From contig JAESTD010000344.1 in the NCBI GenBank assembly GCA_016763755.1, forward strand, positions 1-47,038: a stretch of 47,038 bases of DNA, written 5' to 3'. This stretch comes from Mucilaginibacter sp. (GTDB lineage Bacteria; Bacteroidota; Bacteroidia; Sphingobacteriales; Sphingobacteriaceae). Below the pieces are notes generated by a model. It was not told where the DNA came from, searched no databases, and saw only the letters and a program-made list of their open reading frames with translations. This document shows positions 1 through 9,700 of the stretch, piece by piece. The first letter of the stretch is position 1, and each line of letters begins with the position of its first letter. Made by a program: the position numbers and the translations under genes.

Positions 1-1
1 C

Positions 2-577
2 CGCGAGATCGCTCGCAAAGAAGGTATTTTTGCCGGTAACTCTACCGGAGCCGCCGTAGCCGGTACTCTGCAAATGAAAGATCGTTTTAAAGAAGGCGAC
101 ATCGTAGTGATCATCTTCCCTGACCATGGCACCCGTTACCTGGGCAAAATGTATAACGATGACTGGCTGCGCGACCGCGGTTTCCTGGCAGATGGTAAAC
201 TAACTGCCCGCGATATTATCGCCAAAAAAGAAAGCGCAGAAATTATCACTATTGATTGCGAAAAAACTGTGCTTGAGGCCATAAACGTCATTAAATCTCT
301 AAACATCAACCAAATACCGGTAACTCAGCAAGGTATGGTAATAGGTAAGATCACAGAAAGCGACATCCTCGATTCGCTGATGGAGAACCCGGGAATTAAA
401 TCGCAGCCGGTTAAAAGCATCTCCACAGCACCGTTCCCTTTCATCGACCTGAATACGTCTATCGACCGTATATCAGGCATGATCAACAAAGACAACATCG
501 CCGTTTTGGTTGAGGATGAGCAGGGTAAAATTGAGATCATTACCCAGTACGATATTATCAACGAGATATCGGCGTAA
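2..577 (+). CDS. Cystathionine beta-synthase-like enzyme, C-terminal part (5' truncated by window)
   Basis: Open from the first bases of the window, so only the last 191 residues are visible. They begin with the end of a fold-type II PLP enzyme (residues reading EGIFAGNSTGAAVAG, the small-residue loop near the PLP site of cysteine synthase/CBS enzymes), then a linker, then two CBS domains (LTARDIIAKK to about DILDSL, and PVKSIS to the C-terminus). This is the domain order of cystathionine beta-synthase, which condenses serine or O-acetylserine with homocysteine. The CBS pair probably binds an adenosyl ligand as a regulatory module (family knowledge). A strong terminator follows 20 bases after the stop. 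The catalytic lysine lies upstream of the window, so CBS and CBS-domain cysteine synthase cannot be separated here. Confidence 0.88.
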   Translation, partial: REIARKEGIFAGNSTGAAVAGTLQMKDRFKEGDIVVIIFPDHGTRYLGKMYNDDWLRDRGFLADGKLTARDIIAKKESAEIITIDCEKTVLEAINVIKSLNINQIPVTQQGMVIGKITESDILDSLMENPGIKSQPVKSISTAPFPFIDLNTSIDRISGMINKDNIAVLVEDEQGKIEIITQYDIINEISA

Positions 578-596
578 GAATAATGCATGAACAGAA

Positions 597-628
597 AAAA
601 AGGCGTGGTAATTCACGCCTTTTTTTTT
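597..628 (+). terminator. Rho-independent terminator of the CBS-like gene
   Basis: Perfect 7-bp stem AGGCGTG/CACGCCT with a 6-nt loop, followed by an uninterrupted run of eight or more T. It starts about 20 nt after the stop codon. Confidence 0.9.
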
Positions 629-662
629 GCAATTTGTTATATTCATGCTCTAAACTTTTCAC

Positions 663-1511
663 ATGAACGCCAAAATCTATATCCTCACTATTCTTTCTTT
701 TATATCTTTTGAATGCTGCGCCCAAGAAACTGTTCGTCTCCAATGGAAATTAGCACCCAATGAAGTACTTGCTTACAAAACGGTGATGAAATCTGTAAGA
801 GATGCCGCGGCGAAAGCAAAGGCCCCTTTAAACGGTAAAAAAGAGAAGGGCGAATCTGGTTTTTATGCACTAAGCAGACAAATGGAGAAACTAAGAGGTA
901 TGGAACCTGAGTATTATCTCAGTACCCTAAAAGAAACACATAAGGGTATAATAGATATTGAGATGTTATTGCCCCCGAATAAAGCCGTTGCCGACAGCGC
1001 TAACCTTTACCCAATAATGAGTAAACTAAGCGGAGGGGTTATGCTAAGAGGTACTATTGATACCGATGGACAGATCAAAAGCTTTTATCTGAATAACGAT
1101 CAAAAAAACCTTGTTGCTTTCTTTTTTGAATTACCCGGCAAACCTGTAAAGGTGGGCGATAAATGGCCAATAAGTACAAATTTGCTCCATGCCGACCAAT
1201 CTTTTAAGTGCGACAGTTCTTCTAAAATAAGTGAAGTTACAGTGATGGCTATTGATAATACAGGTGTAGATCAGATAGTTACTTTACAATATGATATACA
1301 CGAATATATTGCGGGGCAATTAGGCTTTGCCGGCATGTTCGGGAAAGATGGCGATAACAAAATGGTTATGTCGATGACAGAAAAAGCCATTGGTAAATTC
1401 TCTGTAGCTAAAGGCCGGTGGTTAAGTTACGAGGGGGAGATAGCCTATGATAACGAGGGCGGCTTTTCTGGTGGCAAAACCAAAAAACAGTTAGCGTTAG
1501 CAGCGCAATAA
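663..1511 (+). CDS. Secreted protein of unknown function, 282 aa
   Basis: I do not recognise the family. The first about 20 residues form a signal peptide: a basic start (MNAK), a hydrophobic core, then FECCAQET, where cleavage after CCA or lipidation on one of the two Cys are both possible. The mature part is beta-rich with no transmembrane segment. Phrases such as GTIDTDGQIKSFYL and GDKWPIS resemble Bacteroidota periplasmic proteins of the DUF6263 type, but this is only a resemblance. The gene sits alone between two terminators, so it is probably monocistronic. A periplasmic or surface location is inferred from the leader. Confidence 0.8.
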   Translation: MNAKIYILTILSFISFECCAQETVRLQWKLAPNEVLAYKTVMKSVRDAAAKAKAPLNGKKEKGESGFYALSRQMEKLRGMEPEYYLSTLKETHKGIIDIEMLLPPNKAVADSANLYPIMSKLSGGVMLRGTIDTDGQIKSFYLNNDQKNLVAFFFELPGKPVKVGDKWPISTNLLHADQSFKCDSSSKISEVTVMAIDNTGVDQIVTLQYDIHEYIAGQLGFAGMFGKDGDNKMVMSMTEKAIGKFSVAKGRWLSYEGEIAYDNEGGFSGGKTKKQLALAAQ

Positions 1512-1524
1512 TATCATAAACAAC

Positions 1525-1556
1525 AAAAGCCATCAGTCAATCACTGATGGCTTTTT
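1525..1556 (+). terminator. Intrinsic terminator, probably working in both directions
   Basis: Perfect 10-bp stem AGCCATCAGT/ACTGATGGCT with a 5-nt loop, T5 on the right and A4 on the left. It lies between two convergent genes, so it can end both transcripts; the plus-strand tail is the better one. Confidence 0.85.
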
Positions 1557-1594
1557 CATTTGGATATATGTTGGACTTTGAAAAAGTAATTGCG

Positions 1595-2206
1595 TTACAG
1601 GATGGCTAATTCCGCATTATCAGCCTTTACAAATTTGTTGGTTACGGTTTTGCTTGCATTGGTAGCTACCAGGTTACTGTTGTTCACAGTGGCAGACTGA
1701 TCCTGAGTTAAGCTGTACTCATCAACTTTACCGCTGATGTTTGCTTTAGCACGGTCGTTTACGTTTATGTTTGCTTTGTAAGCATCTAATTTTAAATCGG
1801 CAGAGGCATTGTTATTAAGCGTTACGTCAAGGTCAATTTTAGACAGGTCGCCAAATGACTTTACTTCGGCATTGTCAAAAGCTGTGATCGCTTTCAAGTC
1901 ATTAGCGGTAACCCAAACCACTAATTTTTTGCCGGTGTATGATGAGATGCGTAATACACCATCCTGATTTTGCACTAAAGCGTTCTCAGAATAATATTTG
2001 TTGTAAACTTTCACCTGGTCGGCAGCACCGTCAGATACGTAAAGTTCAACATTACCACGCAATTCAATTTTGTTTATCTTGCTAACGTTTGTTAAAGTAG
2101 TGGTAGCTTCTTCGTTGTTGTTTTTGTTATCGTTTGCAAAGGTTGCAGTGGCAGTACCTAAGGCTAATGTTACGATGGTTGCTATGGTTAAAAATTTCGC
2201 TTTCAT
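1595..2206 (-). CDS. Secreted GIN-domain (DUF2807-like) protein, 203 aa
   Basis: A clear Sec signal peptide (MKAKFLTIATIVTLALGTATATFA) is followed by repeated short beta segments (VSKINKIELRGNVELYV, VTANDLKAITAFDNAEVKS, and N/S/K/A-rich strands such as DRAKANISGKVDEY). These are typical of the head GIN domain, a right-handed beta-helix-like fold found in Bacteroidota secreted proteins annotated as putative autotransporter adhesins. Function is unknown; surface or periplasmic location is inferred. A TACATTTG -7 box lies about 115 nt upstream on the same strand, giving a leader of roughly 110 nt. The gene is monocistronic and convergent with its left neighbour. Confidence 0.85.
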   Translation of the reverse strand: MKAKFLTIATIVTLALGTATATFANDNKNNNEEATTTLTNVSKINKIELRGNVELYVSDGAADQVKVYNKYYSENALVQNQDGVLRISSYTGKKLVVWVTANDLKAITAFDNAEVKSFGDLSKIDLDVTLNNNASADLKLDAYKANINVNDRAKANISGKVDEYSLTQDQSATVNNSNLVATNASKTVTNKFVKADNAELAIL

Positions 2207-2412
2207 GACTGTAATATTTTGATTGTAAGTGTTTTAATTATTTCTTGTTATTAATTACACTGATAAGACGAGCACGAAAGAGAAACGTTACAGCCATTTC
2301 CGGGGAAATAGATGTACGGGGCAAATGTATCGGTGAACGCCGGATTTAGGTCGGTGAAAAGAGGCGAAAATTTTCACGCTGATCAAAGGATTTTAGGATT
2401 ATGGAGATTGAA
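2207..2412. other. Non-coding leader/promoter region between the GIN gene and the REP cluster
   Basis: No open frame with coding character on either strand. It holds the 5' leader of the minus-strand GIN gene and its probable promoter near 2322-2329. Nothing else was recognised. Confidence 0.6.
2322..2329 (-). promoter_or_regulatory. Bacteroidota -7 box (TACATTTG) for the GIN gene
   Basis: On the minus strand the sequence reads GATACATTTGCCCC, a full match to TAnnTTTG with the C-rich start-site context also seen before queA and the OmpW-like gene in this window. Confidence 0.6.
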
Positions 2413-2414
2413 AC

Positions 2415-2670
2415 CATGTCATTGCGAACCGCCGATTGGAGGAGTAGCAATCTAATAGGTAGTATCAGTGCTTAAATATCAAACTCAAACCATGTCATTG
2501 CGAGCGTAGCGTGGCAATCTCATCGGACAAGCAAGTTCGATCTTACCTATGAGATTGCCGCGTCGCTGTCGCTCCTCGCAATGACATACTTTATTAATTC
2601 ATAGCACTGCTTTTCCTAACGGAGAACCGCTTATGAGATTGCCAGGTCGCTATCGTCCTCGCAATGACGC
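2415..2670. repeat. Cluster of four REP-like units (two forward, two inverted)
   Basis: Four 33-39 bp copies of a unit beginning GTCATTGCGA and ending GGCAATCTCAT (or GTAGCAATCT). Two are forward (2415-2453 and 2491-2523) and two inverted (2549-2586 and 2633-2670, ending CTCGCAATGAC). The inner and outer pairs can each fold into long hairpins. The cluster fills the space between the GIN promoter and the recQ 3' end. Confidence 0.85.
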
Positions 2671-2683
2671 ATTGTGAAATTCA

Positions 2684-4576
2684 CTACAAATAATAATTCT
2701 CCCCATCCGTTTTTATCTTTCCTGCATCAAGCAGCAAGCGAAGGGTTTGGATCTTTTCGCGTTCAGTGCCGAATTTTAAGGCGGGAATCAAGTCGGCGAT
2801 GGTATGCGGCCTTGAGCTGAGGAGTTGGGCTATCTCGTTGGTAAGGTCATCTACTATCTCTCCGGCGTTGCGCAGGCGGCGTTCCTCAAGGCAAACATCA
2901 CACACGCCACATTTAGGGGCGTCGTGCTCATCAAAATAATTTAGCAATTGTTGGCTACGGCATACCTGCTCTTCGGCGTAAGCAAAAACTGCCTTCAGTT
3001 TTTTGAGCGAGGTTTCTTTACGCTGTTCTATATAAGCTTTATTAATAAACAGCTGATTATTGGGCTGGCGTGGCTTTAACCAGGTTATCTGCGGCTTATC
3101 TGTTTGTGGCAGATAACTAAGCACGCCAAAGGCTTGTAATTGCTGCATGCCGGCAATAACCTGTTGCACGCTCATGCCCGTGCGGCGAGCTATATCAAAC
3201 TCTTTGATGCGCACATAATTTTCAAATGAGCCACCATAAGAGCGTAACAAAGTTTTCACGAACGGATCCCAACCCTGGTTTTGGATCTGGAAGTTATAAA
3301 GCTCCTCGTTCAATACCTCAAACCTGAATCGCGAAGGCAGGAATACACTCTCAGTAAACGACACGTATTCATCCTGCTCTAAAAATTTAAGGGCATTAAT
3401 TGTTTTGATAGCATCCAGTTCAAAGCGGCTACAAAACTCACCCAGATCAATATCGAAGCTCACTCCCTCTCCTGCCCCATAAGCCACCTGGCAGTAATTA
3501 CCTAATGCATGGTAGATCTTTTTTATCTCATCTACCGATGGAAAGTTCTGTACAAATTTTTTCTGCTGCCTTATTTTATCCGCATGGTTATATAGGAGCA
3601 CGCCATATGCTTTCTGCTCATCGCGTCCCGCACGACCTGCTTCCTGGTAATAGGCCTCTAAACTATCCGGAATATCTTTATGGATCACAAACCTTACATC
3701 AGGCTTATCTATTCCCATCCCAAAAGCGTTGGTAGCTACAATAATGCGTGTAGTATTATTTTTCCATGCCGATTGCTTCTCCGACCGTTCATCGGCTGAG
3801 AGGCCTGCATGATAGTAGTCAGCAGATATTTTATGCCGTTGGTAGTGCCTTGCTATTTCAAAGGTCTCTTTACGGCTTCGTACATAAACGATACCACTAC
3901 CCTGGATACCCGTGGCTACGTCTATCAGTTTGCGCAGCTTGTCTTCGGTGTCTTGCACCACGTAGCTAAGGTTTTTCCGCTCAAAGCTTTTTACAAATAC
4001 AACTCCGTTCTTAAAGGCAAGCTTATCCTGTATATCTTGCTTCACATCGGCAGTAGCTGTGGCCGTTAAAGCCAATACAGGCACATCAGGATGCAATTCG
4101 CGCAGATTAGCTAATTGCAGATAGGGCGGGCGAAAATCATAACCCCATTGCGATATACAGTGCGCCTCATCAACTGCAAACAGGTTAACATTCATGTATT
4201 TGATCCGCTCACGAACAAGTTCAGAGAGTAAACGCTCAGGCGATAGATACAGGAACTTTACCGAGCCATAGATACAATTATCGAGTGCGATATCCACCTC
4301 GCGTTTGCCCATGCCTGATGTGATGGCTACAGCATTAATTCCCCGCTCCTTCAGGTTCTCTACCTGGTCTTTCATTAAGGCTATAAGGGGCGATACCACT
4401 ATACAGATTCCATCCTTTGCCAAGGCCGGCACCTGGAAACACACGGATTTACCCCCACCTGTAGGCAACAAAGCCAGGGTATCCCGGCCTTGTAACACCG
4501 ATGCGATGATCTCTTCCTGCATTGGCCGGAAATGGTCATGTCCCCAGTATTGCCTAAGTATTTCGCGTGGTGTCAT
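2684..4576 (-). CDS. recQ: ATP-dependent 3'-5' DNA helicase RecQ, 630 aa
   Basis: RecQ unwinds DNA during recombinational repair and fork restart. SF2 motifs are visible in order: a Q-like motif at the N-terminus (YWGHDHFRPMQEEI), Walker A LPTGGGKS, motif II VDEAHCISQWG with the RecQ aromatic loop, motif III ALTATAT, and motif VI EAYYQEAGRAGRD. A RecQ-type zinc-binding region follows (CRSQQLLNYFDE.. CGVCDVC) and then a winged helix. The C-terminus ends soon after, without a recognisable HRDC domain, so this is the short RecQ form. Its ATG follows the stop of the upstream membrane-protein gene with no spacer, so the two are probably co-transcribed and translationally coupled. Confidence 0.96.
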   Translation of the reverse strand: MTPREILRQYWGHDHFRPMQEEIIASVLQGRDTLALLPTGGGKSVCFQVPALAKDGICIVVSPLIALMKDQVENLKERGINAVAITSGMGKREVDIALDNCIYGSVKFLYLSPERLLSELVRERIKYMNVNLFAVDEAHCISQWGYDFRPPYLQLANLRELHPDVPVLALTATATADVKQDIQDKLAFKNGVVFVKSFERKNLSYVVQDTEDKLRKLIDVATGIQGSGIVYVRSRKETFEIARHYQRHKISADYYHAGLSADERSEKQSAWKNNTTRIIVATNAFGMGIDKPDVRFVIHKDIPDSLEAYYQEAGRAGRDEQKAYGVLLYNHADKIRQQKKFVQNFPSVDEIKKIYHALGNYCQVAYGAGEGVSFDIDLGEFCSRFELDAIKTINALKFLEQDEYVSFTESVFLPSRFRFEVLNEELYNFQIQNQGWDPFVKTLLRSYGGSFENYVRIKEFDIARRTGMSVQQVIAGMQQLQAFGVLSYLPQTDKPQITWLKPRQPNNQLFINKAYIEQRKETSLKKLKAVFAYAEEQVCRSQQLLNYFDEHDAPKCGVCDVCLEERRLRNAGEIVDDLTNEIAQLLSSRPHTIADLIPALKFGTEREKIQTLRLLLDAGKIKTDGENYYL

Positions 4577-5200
4577 TTATTTAAATTCAGAAAAACACTG
4601 CGGGCCAATAGCGCCACCGCCGTACTCTAACACCAGATTACGGTTCACATAAATATAGGTACAGCTATCATTGTATTTCGTCCTTAAACTATCTCCTAAC
4701 GGCTTATCAAATACATTGAAAAAGTACATACCAAAACCACTTCTTTTAAAACCTATTTTAGCCGGCTCTGTGTTGGTTATGGATATACAATTTGCCTTAT
4801 CAAGCTTATCTTGTAAAGCTTTTAGTTTGGCATTATTCCATCCCAACACTTTCATTAGCGAATCTGATTTTTTTGAACCTACAGGAATATTCCAATCCAG
4901 AAACTCAACAGCCAAATTGGAACCTTTACCTGTATCACGAGGCATTATTTCAAGTCTTGCGATTTTATTACCATCAAATTCAATATCTACGTCTTTATAT
5001 TGCGGCGCTAAAGCTTTAAAATACCTTTTTACTTCGTATATCTCTTTTCGTTTTTTATTAAAGTTTTCTGTTAGCTCAGCAACTTTGTAATATTTGGGGT
5101 TTAACGGTCCAATAATATTCGGCAGTATTATTACCAAGGCAAGAAGTAAAACAACTATAATCACACCCGAAAACAAAATGATTTTTATCAATTTCTTCAT
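4577..5200 (-). CDS. Single-pass membrane protein of unknown function, 207 aa
   Basis: Family not recognised. One strongly hydrophobic N-terminal segment (about residues 5-28, KIILFSGVIIVVLLLALVII) anchors a polar domain of about 175 residues with charged helices (EVKRYFKALAPQYKDVDIEF) and one late Cys pair region. It probably faces the periplasm as an anchored protein. Its stop codon TAA is immediately followed by the recQ ATG, so it is the first gene of a two-gene unit, although nothing in the protein suggests a DNA-repair role. Confidence 0.8.
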   Translation of the reverse strand: MKKLIKIILFSGVIIVVLLLALVIILPNIIGPLNPKYYKVAELTENFNKKRKEIYEVKRYFKALAPQYKDVDIEFDGNKIARLEIMPRDTGKGSNLAVEFLDWNIPVGSKKSDSLMKVLGWNNAKLKALQDKLDKANCISITNTEPAKIGFKRSGFGMYFFNVFDKPLGDSLRTKYNDSCTYIYVNRNLVLEYGGGAIGPQCFSEFK

Positions 5201-5240
5201 ACTGTGCTTTAAGCGTTTATATAGTGTTTAAAATGGTACA

Positions 5241-5264
5241 AAAAAAGCCCGACAAGCGGGCTTT
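5241..5264 (-). terminator. Intrinsic terminator of gltA
   Basis: Read on the minus strand: an 8-bp stem AAAGCCCG/CGGGCTTT with a 5-nt loop and a run of T (A6 on the plus strand), placed 20 nt after the citrate synthase stop. Confidence 0.85.
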
Positions 5265-5284
5265 ATTAATATAATGAAGTTTTA

Positions 5285-6571
5285 TTATCTGCCTTTAATA
5301 TCAGTATAATCTCTGTTCACTTCGCCAACATAAATCTGGCGCGGGCGACCGATAGGCTCTTTGTTAGCTTTCATTTCTTTCCATTGGGCAATCCATCCCG
5401 GTAAACGGCCAAGTGCAAATAGCACGGTGAACATCTCGGTAGGGAAACCTAAAGCGGTGTAAATGATACCAGAGTAGAAATCCACGTTAGGATATAATTT
5501 GCGCTCAACAAAGTACGGGTCGCTCAAGGCAACTTCTTCAAGTTTTTTAGCTATCTCTAAGGTTTCGTCGTGTACACCTAATTTCTCGAGGATATCGTCA
5601 CACGCTTTTTTGATGATCTTGGCGCGAGGATCGAAATTCTTGTAAACACGGTGACCAAAGCCCATTAAACGGAACGAATCATTCTTATCTTTTGCTTTAG
5701 CAACCCATTTATCAACGTCGCCGCCATCTTCTTTAATTTTTTGCAGCATCTCTACCACAGCCTGGTTAGCACCACCATGCAGCGGGCCCCATAGTGCAGA
5801 GATACCTGCAGAGATAGATGCGTAAAGGTTAGCATCTGATGAGCCTACTATACGTACAGTAGATGTTGAGCAATTTTGCTCATGATCGGCGTGCAGGATA
5901 AGCAACTTGTTCATGGCACTTACCACAACCGGGTCTATCTCGATATCCTCGGTGCGTTGACCAAAGGTCATGTGCATAAAGTTGGTAACGTAATCGTATT
6001 TGTTACGAGGATAAATAACCGGGTGCCCCATGGACTTTTTATAGATCCATGATACCAGGGTACTCATCTTGGCAATCAGCTTAATGATCTCCAGGTTCAC
6101 TTCCTCAGCGGTTAAGCCTTGTTTAAGCGAAGCCGGGTTAAACGCCGCCAAAGCACCAATTAATGATGATAACTGGCCCATTGGGTGCGAGCCCGAAGGG
6201 AAACCATCAAAAAATTTCTTCATATCCTCATGTACAAGGGTATGGTGGCTTATCTCGTATTCAAAAGCTTTTAACTGCTCCTGGGTAGGCAGGTTGCCAT
6301 ATATCAAAAGGTAGGCAACTTCAATAAATGTACTCTGTTCTGCAAGTTGCTCAATTGGATAACCACGATATTTTAAAATACCTACTTCACCATCTAAAAA
6401 AGTGATGGCACTTTTGGTAGCGCCGGTATTTTTATAACCGATATCAAGCGTAACATAACCGGTTTGATCGCGAAGTTTGGAAATATCAATGGCCTTTTCA
6501 CCCTCAGTACCCTCTATTACAGGAAGTTCGTATGTTTTGTCTCCAATTTTTAGTTGTGCAGTTTCAGACAT
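5285..6571 (-). CDS. gltA: Citrate synthase, 428 aa
   Basis: Condenses acetyl-CoA with oxaloacetate at the entry of the TCA cycle. Length and sequence fit the hexameric type II bacterial enzyme. Hallmarks: the N-terminal beta domain (LPVIEGTEGEKAIDISKLR), LHADHEQNCSTSTVR with the first active-site His, WGPLHGGANQAV with the second, MGFGHRVYKNFDPRA (third His with the CoA/citrate-binding Arg), and NVDFYSGIIY carrying the catalytic Asp. It stands alone, with a -7 box 20 nt upstream and a terminator downstream, and diverges from the hybrid kinase gene. Confidence 0.97.
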   Translation of the reverse strand: MSETAQLKIGDKTYELPVIEGTEGEKAIDISKLRDQTGYVTLDIGYKNTGATKSAITFLDGEVGILKYRGYPIEQLAEQSTFIEVAYLLIYGNLPTQEQLKAFEYEISHHTLVHEDMKKFFDGFPSGSHPMGQLSSLIGALAAFNPASLKQGLTAEEVNLEIIKLIAKMSTLVSWIYKKSMGHPVIYPRNKYDYVTNFMHMTFGQRTEDIEIDPVVVSAMNKLLILHADHEQNCSTSTVRIVGSSDANLYASISAGISALWGPLHGGANQAVVEMLQKIKEDGGDVDKWVAKAKDKNDSFRLMGFGHRVYKNFDPRAKIIKKACDDILEKLGVHDETLEIAKKLEEVALSDPYFVERKLYPNVDFYSGIIYTALGFPTEMFTVLFALGRLPGWIAQWKEMKANKEPIGRPRQIYVGEVNRDYTDIKGR

Positions 6572-6591
6572 AGAATATTTAGTGTTTGCAA

Positions 6592-6599
6592 CAAATGTA
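6592..6599 (-). promoter_or_regulatory. -7 box (TACATTTG) of gltA
   Basis: The minus strand reads TTTACATTTGTTGC, with the last base of the box 20 nt before the gltA ATG. It matches TAnnTTTG exactly. Confidence 0.65.
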
Positions 6600-6713
6600 A
6601 ATAAATCTGCGTATTAAAAGCCGATTAGTATATTTACTATCTGTAAAATTCTTATTAAGTAATTATATTGTCGTCCCCAATTTTGTTTGGCTTGATTAAA
6701 AATTTACCCCTGC

Positions 6714-9700
6714 ATGTCTTTTAGAAGTAAAGCCCTACTGTTGATTGAGAACGATATCACAATTAACAGGCTCGTGCTGTTAGGTTTGCTTATTGCAAGC
6801 CCGTCGTTACACTACCTGTGTTACAATAACAGTTATGATCCTGTTTGGTTGCGTGCCATTAACGTAGTGGTTTGTTTTATAACTTTAGCGGCATCGTACC
6901 TCAAAGATAGGAAACCGCTAAGACAGATGACGTACGTAACCATCTGCTCACATCTTTTTATCAACAATTATCTGCTTTTAGGCACCAATAATTTTGCTAA
7001 CGTATACCTGTTCAGCTCGTTAACGGTATTTATAGGTTTAACACTTTTTTGTCAAAAACGCTGGGAATTTATCAGCCTTTGCTGCCTTAACATTATTGCA
7101 GTAATTGCAGCTTACGGTACAGCCCCCCGCCCCATATCGCTGTCGGTACTGCTTGCATTAATAGGTGTGTTTACGCTCATCGCTTATGTATCGTTCCTGG
7201 TGGTGCTGGCTTACAAACTGCAGTTCCGCAAAGCGGTAAAAAATATCGTTCAGCTTAATGATTCGCTTATCAACAGTAGCCGCAAACTTAAAGAGAGCGA
7301 GCAGCAATTGCATGCCCTTATCAGTTCGGTAAACGATACCATTTTTGAATTTAACGAGAACAAGGTTTGTATTAACGTTTGGTTTGGCCCAAACACACCG
7401 GATTATCTTAAACCCGAATATTTTATAAATAAAACACTCATAGAAGCCATTGGCGAGCAACGTGCACGACCTTTTCTCGAAGTTTATGACCATGTCATTC
7501 AGCATAAAAAACCATATAGTTTAGAGTTTGCTTCAGTATATGGCGAACCGGGTTGGTTTGTGGCAAAAGCTTCGCCCGTGCTTGATGTTAACGGCAATTA
7601 CACCAAGCGTATCTCGGTATCTGTTACCGATATAACCGAGCAAAAGAAATATGCCGATGCGCTCATCGAAAATGAAGCTTTGTTACTGCAAGCCCAACAC
7701 ATGGCCAAAACTGGCAACTGGTGGTATGATGATGAAACGAAAGAAAACTATTGGTCGGGTAGTCTTTTTAAGTTATTAGAGATCGAAACCGTACCAGAAG
7801 GACTGACCAAATTTGAATACTACATCAGTCTGGTACATCCTGATGATACTGAATCAACCGTAAATTACCTTACGAACATCAATACTGAAAAGGTTAACAG
7901 CCTCGAGCATAAATTTATTACGCCAAAAGGCGATCTGAGGTATCTTAAAATACTACGCGGCGACCTGCAACAACATGAGGATGGCAGGCTTAAGCGCGTA
8001 GTTGGTATTATACAGGATATTACAGAGTCTAAACTGGCTGAAAAGGCCGTGAAGGTTAGCCAGGCCGAGTTGTTGGAAGCCCAGGCCATTGCCAAGATCG
8101 GTAACTGGAAATGGGACAGCAGCACCAATATGCTTTCCTGGAGCGACGAGGTGAACAGTATTCACGAGATTGAGATCAACAGCGCATCATCATCGCGTTT
8201 CGGTAAAATGCTTTTGCAATATATCCACCCGGACGACCAGTATATCGCTACCCGCCTATTTAAAAACGGCGACCAGGTAGGCGATTCGTTTGAGTATCGC
8301 ATAATTACCCCTAATGGCACGCTTAAGTACATCAGCGTTATTACCGGTAAATTAATGTACCGCGAGGATGGCTCCGTACGTAAGATCATCGGTACCCTGC
8401 AGGACATTACCCAGCGTAAACAGGCCGAGATAGACCACCGCCGTACCGAGAATAAGTACCGGTTAGTATTGGAAACTATTAAAATGGCCGCCGTATCATT
8501 AAATGCCGAGGGTAAAGTAATTTTCTGCAACAAGTACCTGGCCAACCTGCTTGGCTACACCCAGGCAGAAATTTTGGGGATGGATTGGATGGATCGGTTT
8601 GTGCCGAACGAGCATCGCGATATATTGACGGAATGGTTCAGGAATAAAAATATTAAGGCCCATTACATCAACCCTATCATCTGCCGTGATGGCGAATTGC
8701 GTACCATCAGCTGGCAAAATACGGTAAGCTATGATGAATACGGAAATATCAAAGAAACAACCAGCATTGGCGAGGATATAACCGTACAGCAAAAAGTAAG
8801 GCAGGAATTAATTTCGGCCAAAGAACAGGCCGAACGCTCATCGCATTTTAAATCGGAGTTCCTGTCTATCATGAGCCATGAGATCCGCACGCCGATGAAT
8901 GCGGTTATTGGTACTACCAACTTGTTGCTTGAGGAAAATCCCAAACCGGAGCAATTGGAATATCTCAATACCCTGAAATTCAGCAGCGAGAATTTACTGG
9001 CTATCATCAATGATATCCTTGATTATAATAAGATCGAGGCGGGCAAATTGCAGCTAAGCAACATACCGTTCAATATCCACCAACTGGTGCAAAATGTAAG
9101 GCAATCTTTTTATGCCAAAGCAGTTGAAAAGAACCTGGAGATAGACCTTCAATACGACAACGCTATCCCGGAATTTGTAATGGGCGACCAAACCCGCCTG
9201 GGACAGATATTGATAAACCTGGTAAGTAATGCCGTTAAATTTACCCATAAAGGAAAGGTAACCATTGTACTAACAAAGGCCGAACTTACCGAGGGTGAGG
9301 TATTGATCAATTTTTCGGTTACAGATACGGGTATTGGCATCTCGGCAGAAAACCTTGCCGTGGTATTTGATCCCTTTATCCAGGGGCCACAAACCATTAC
9401 GCATGAGTATGGGGGCACGGGCCTTGGCCTTGCTATCACGCGCAGGCTCATTGAGCTTTATCAGAGTAATATTAATGTTAGCAGCGAACTTGGTAAAGGC
9501 ACCGTATTTACCTTTGCCATACGCTTTACCAATGTGCCGCAAGCGGCAGTACAACCGCAGCAGTTAACAAATACCGAAGAAGAAATACTTATTACCTTAC
9601 CCCCAGACCTGGCCGGCATGAGGGTTTTAGTAGTTGACGACAATAAAATGAACCTGATGATAGCCGGTAAATTTTTAAAGAAATGGCAAACTGAAGTTGA

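Noticed and set aside
3505..4652. Several plus-strand frames of 67-115 residues opposite recQ
   Set aside because: They are antisense to a fully supported RecQ, overlap one another, and lack recognisable domains or a start context.
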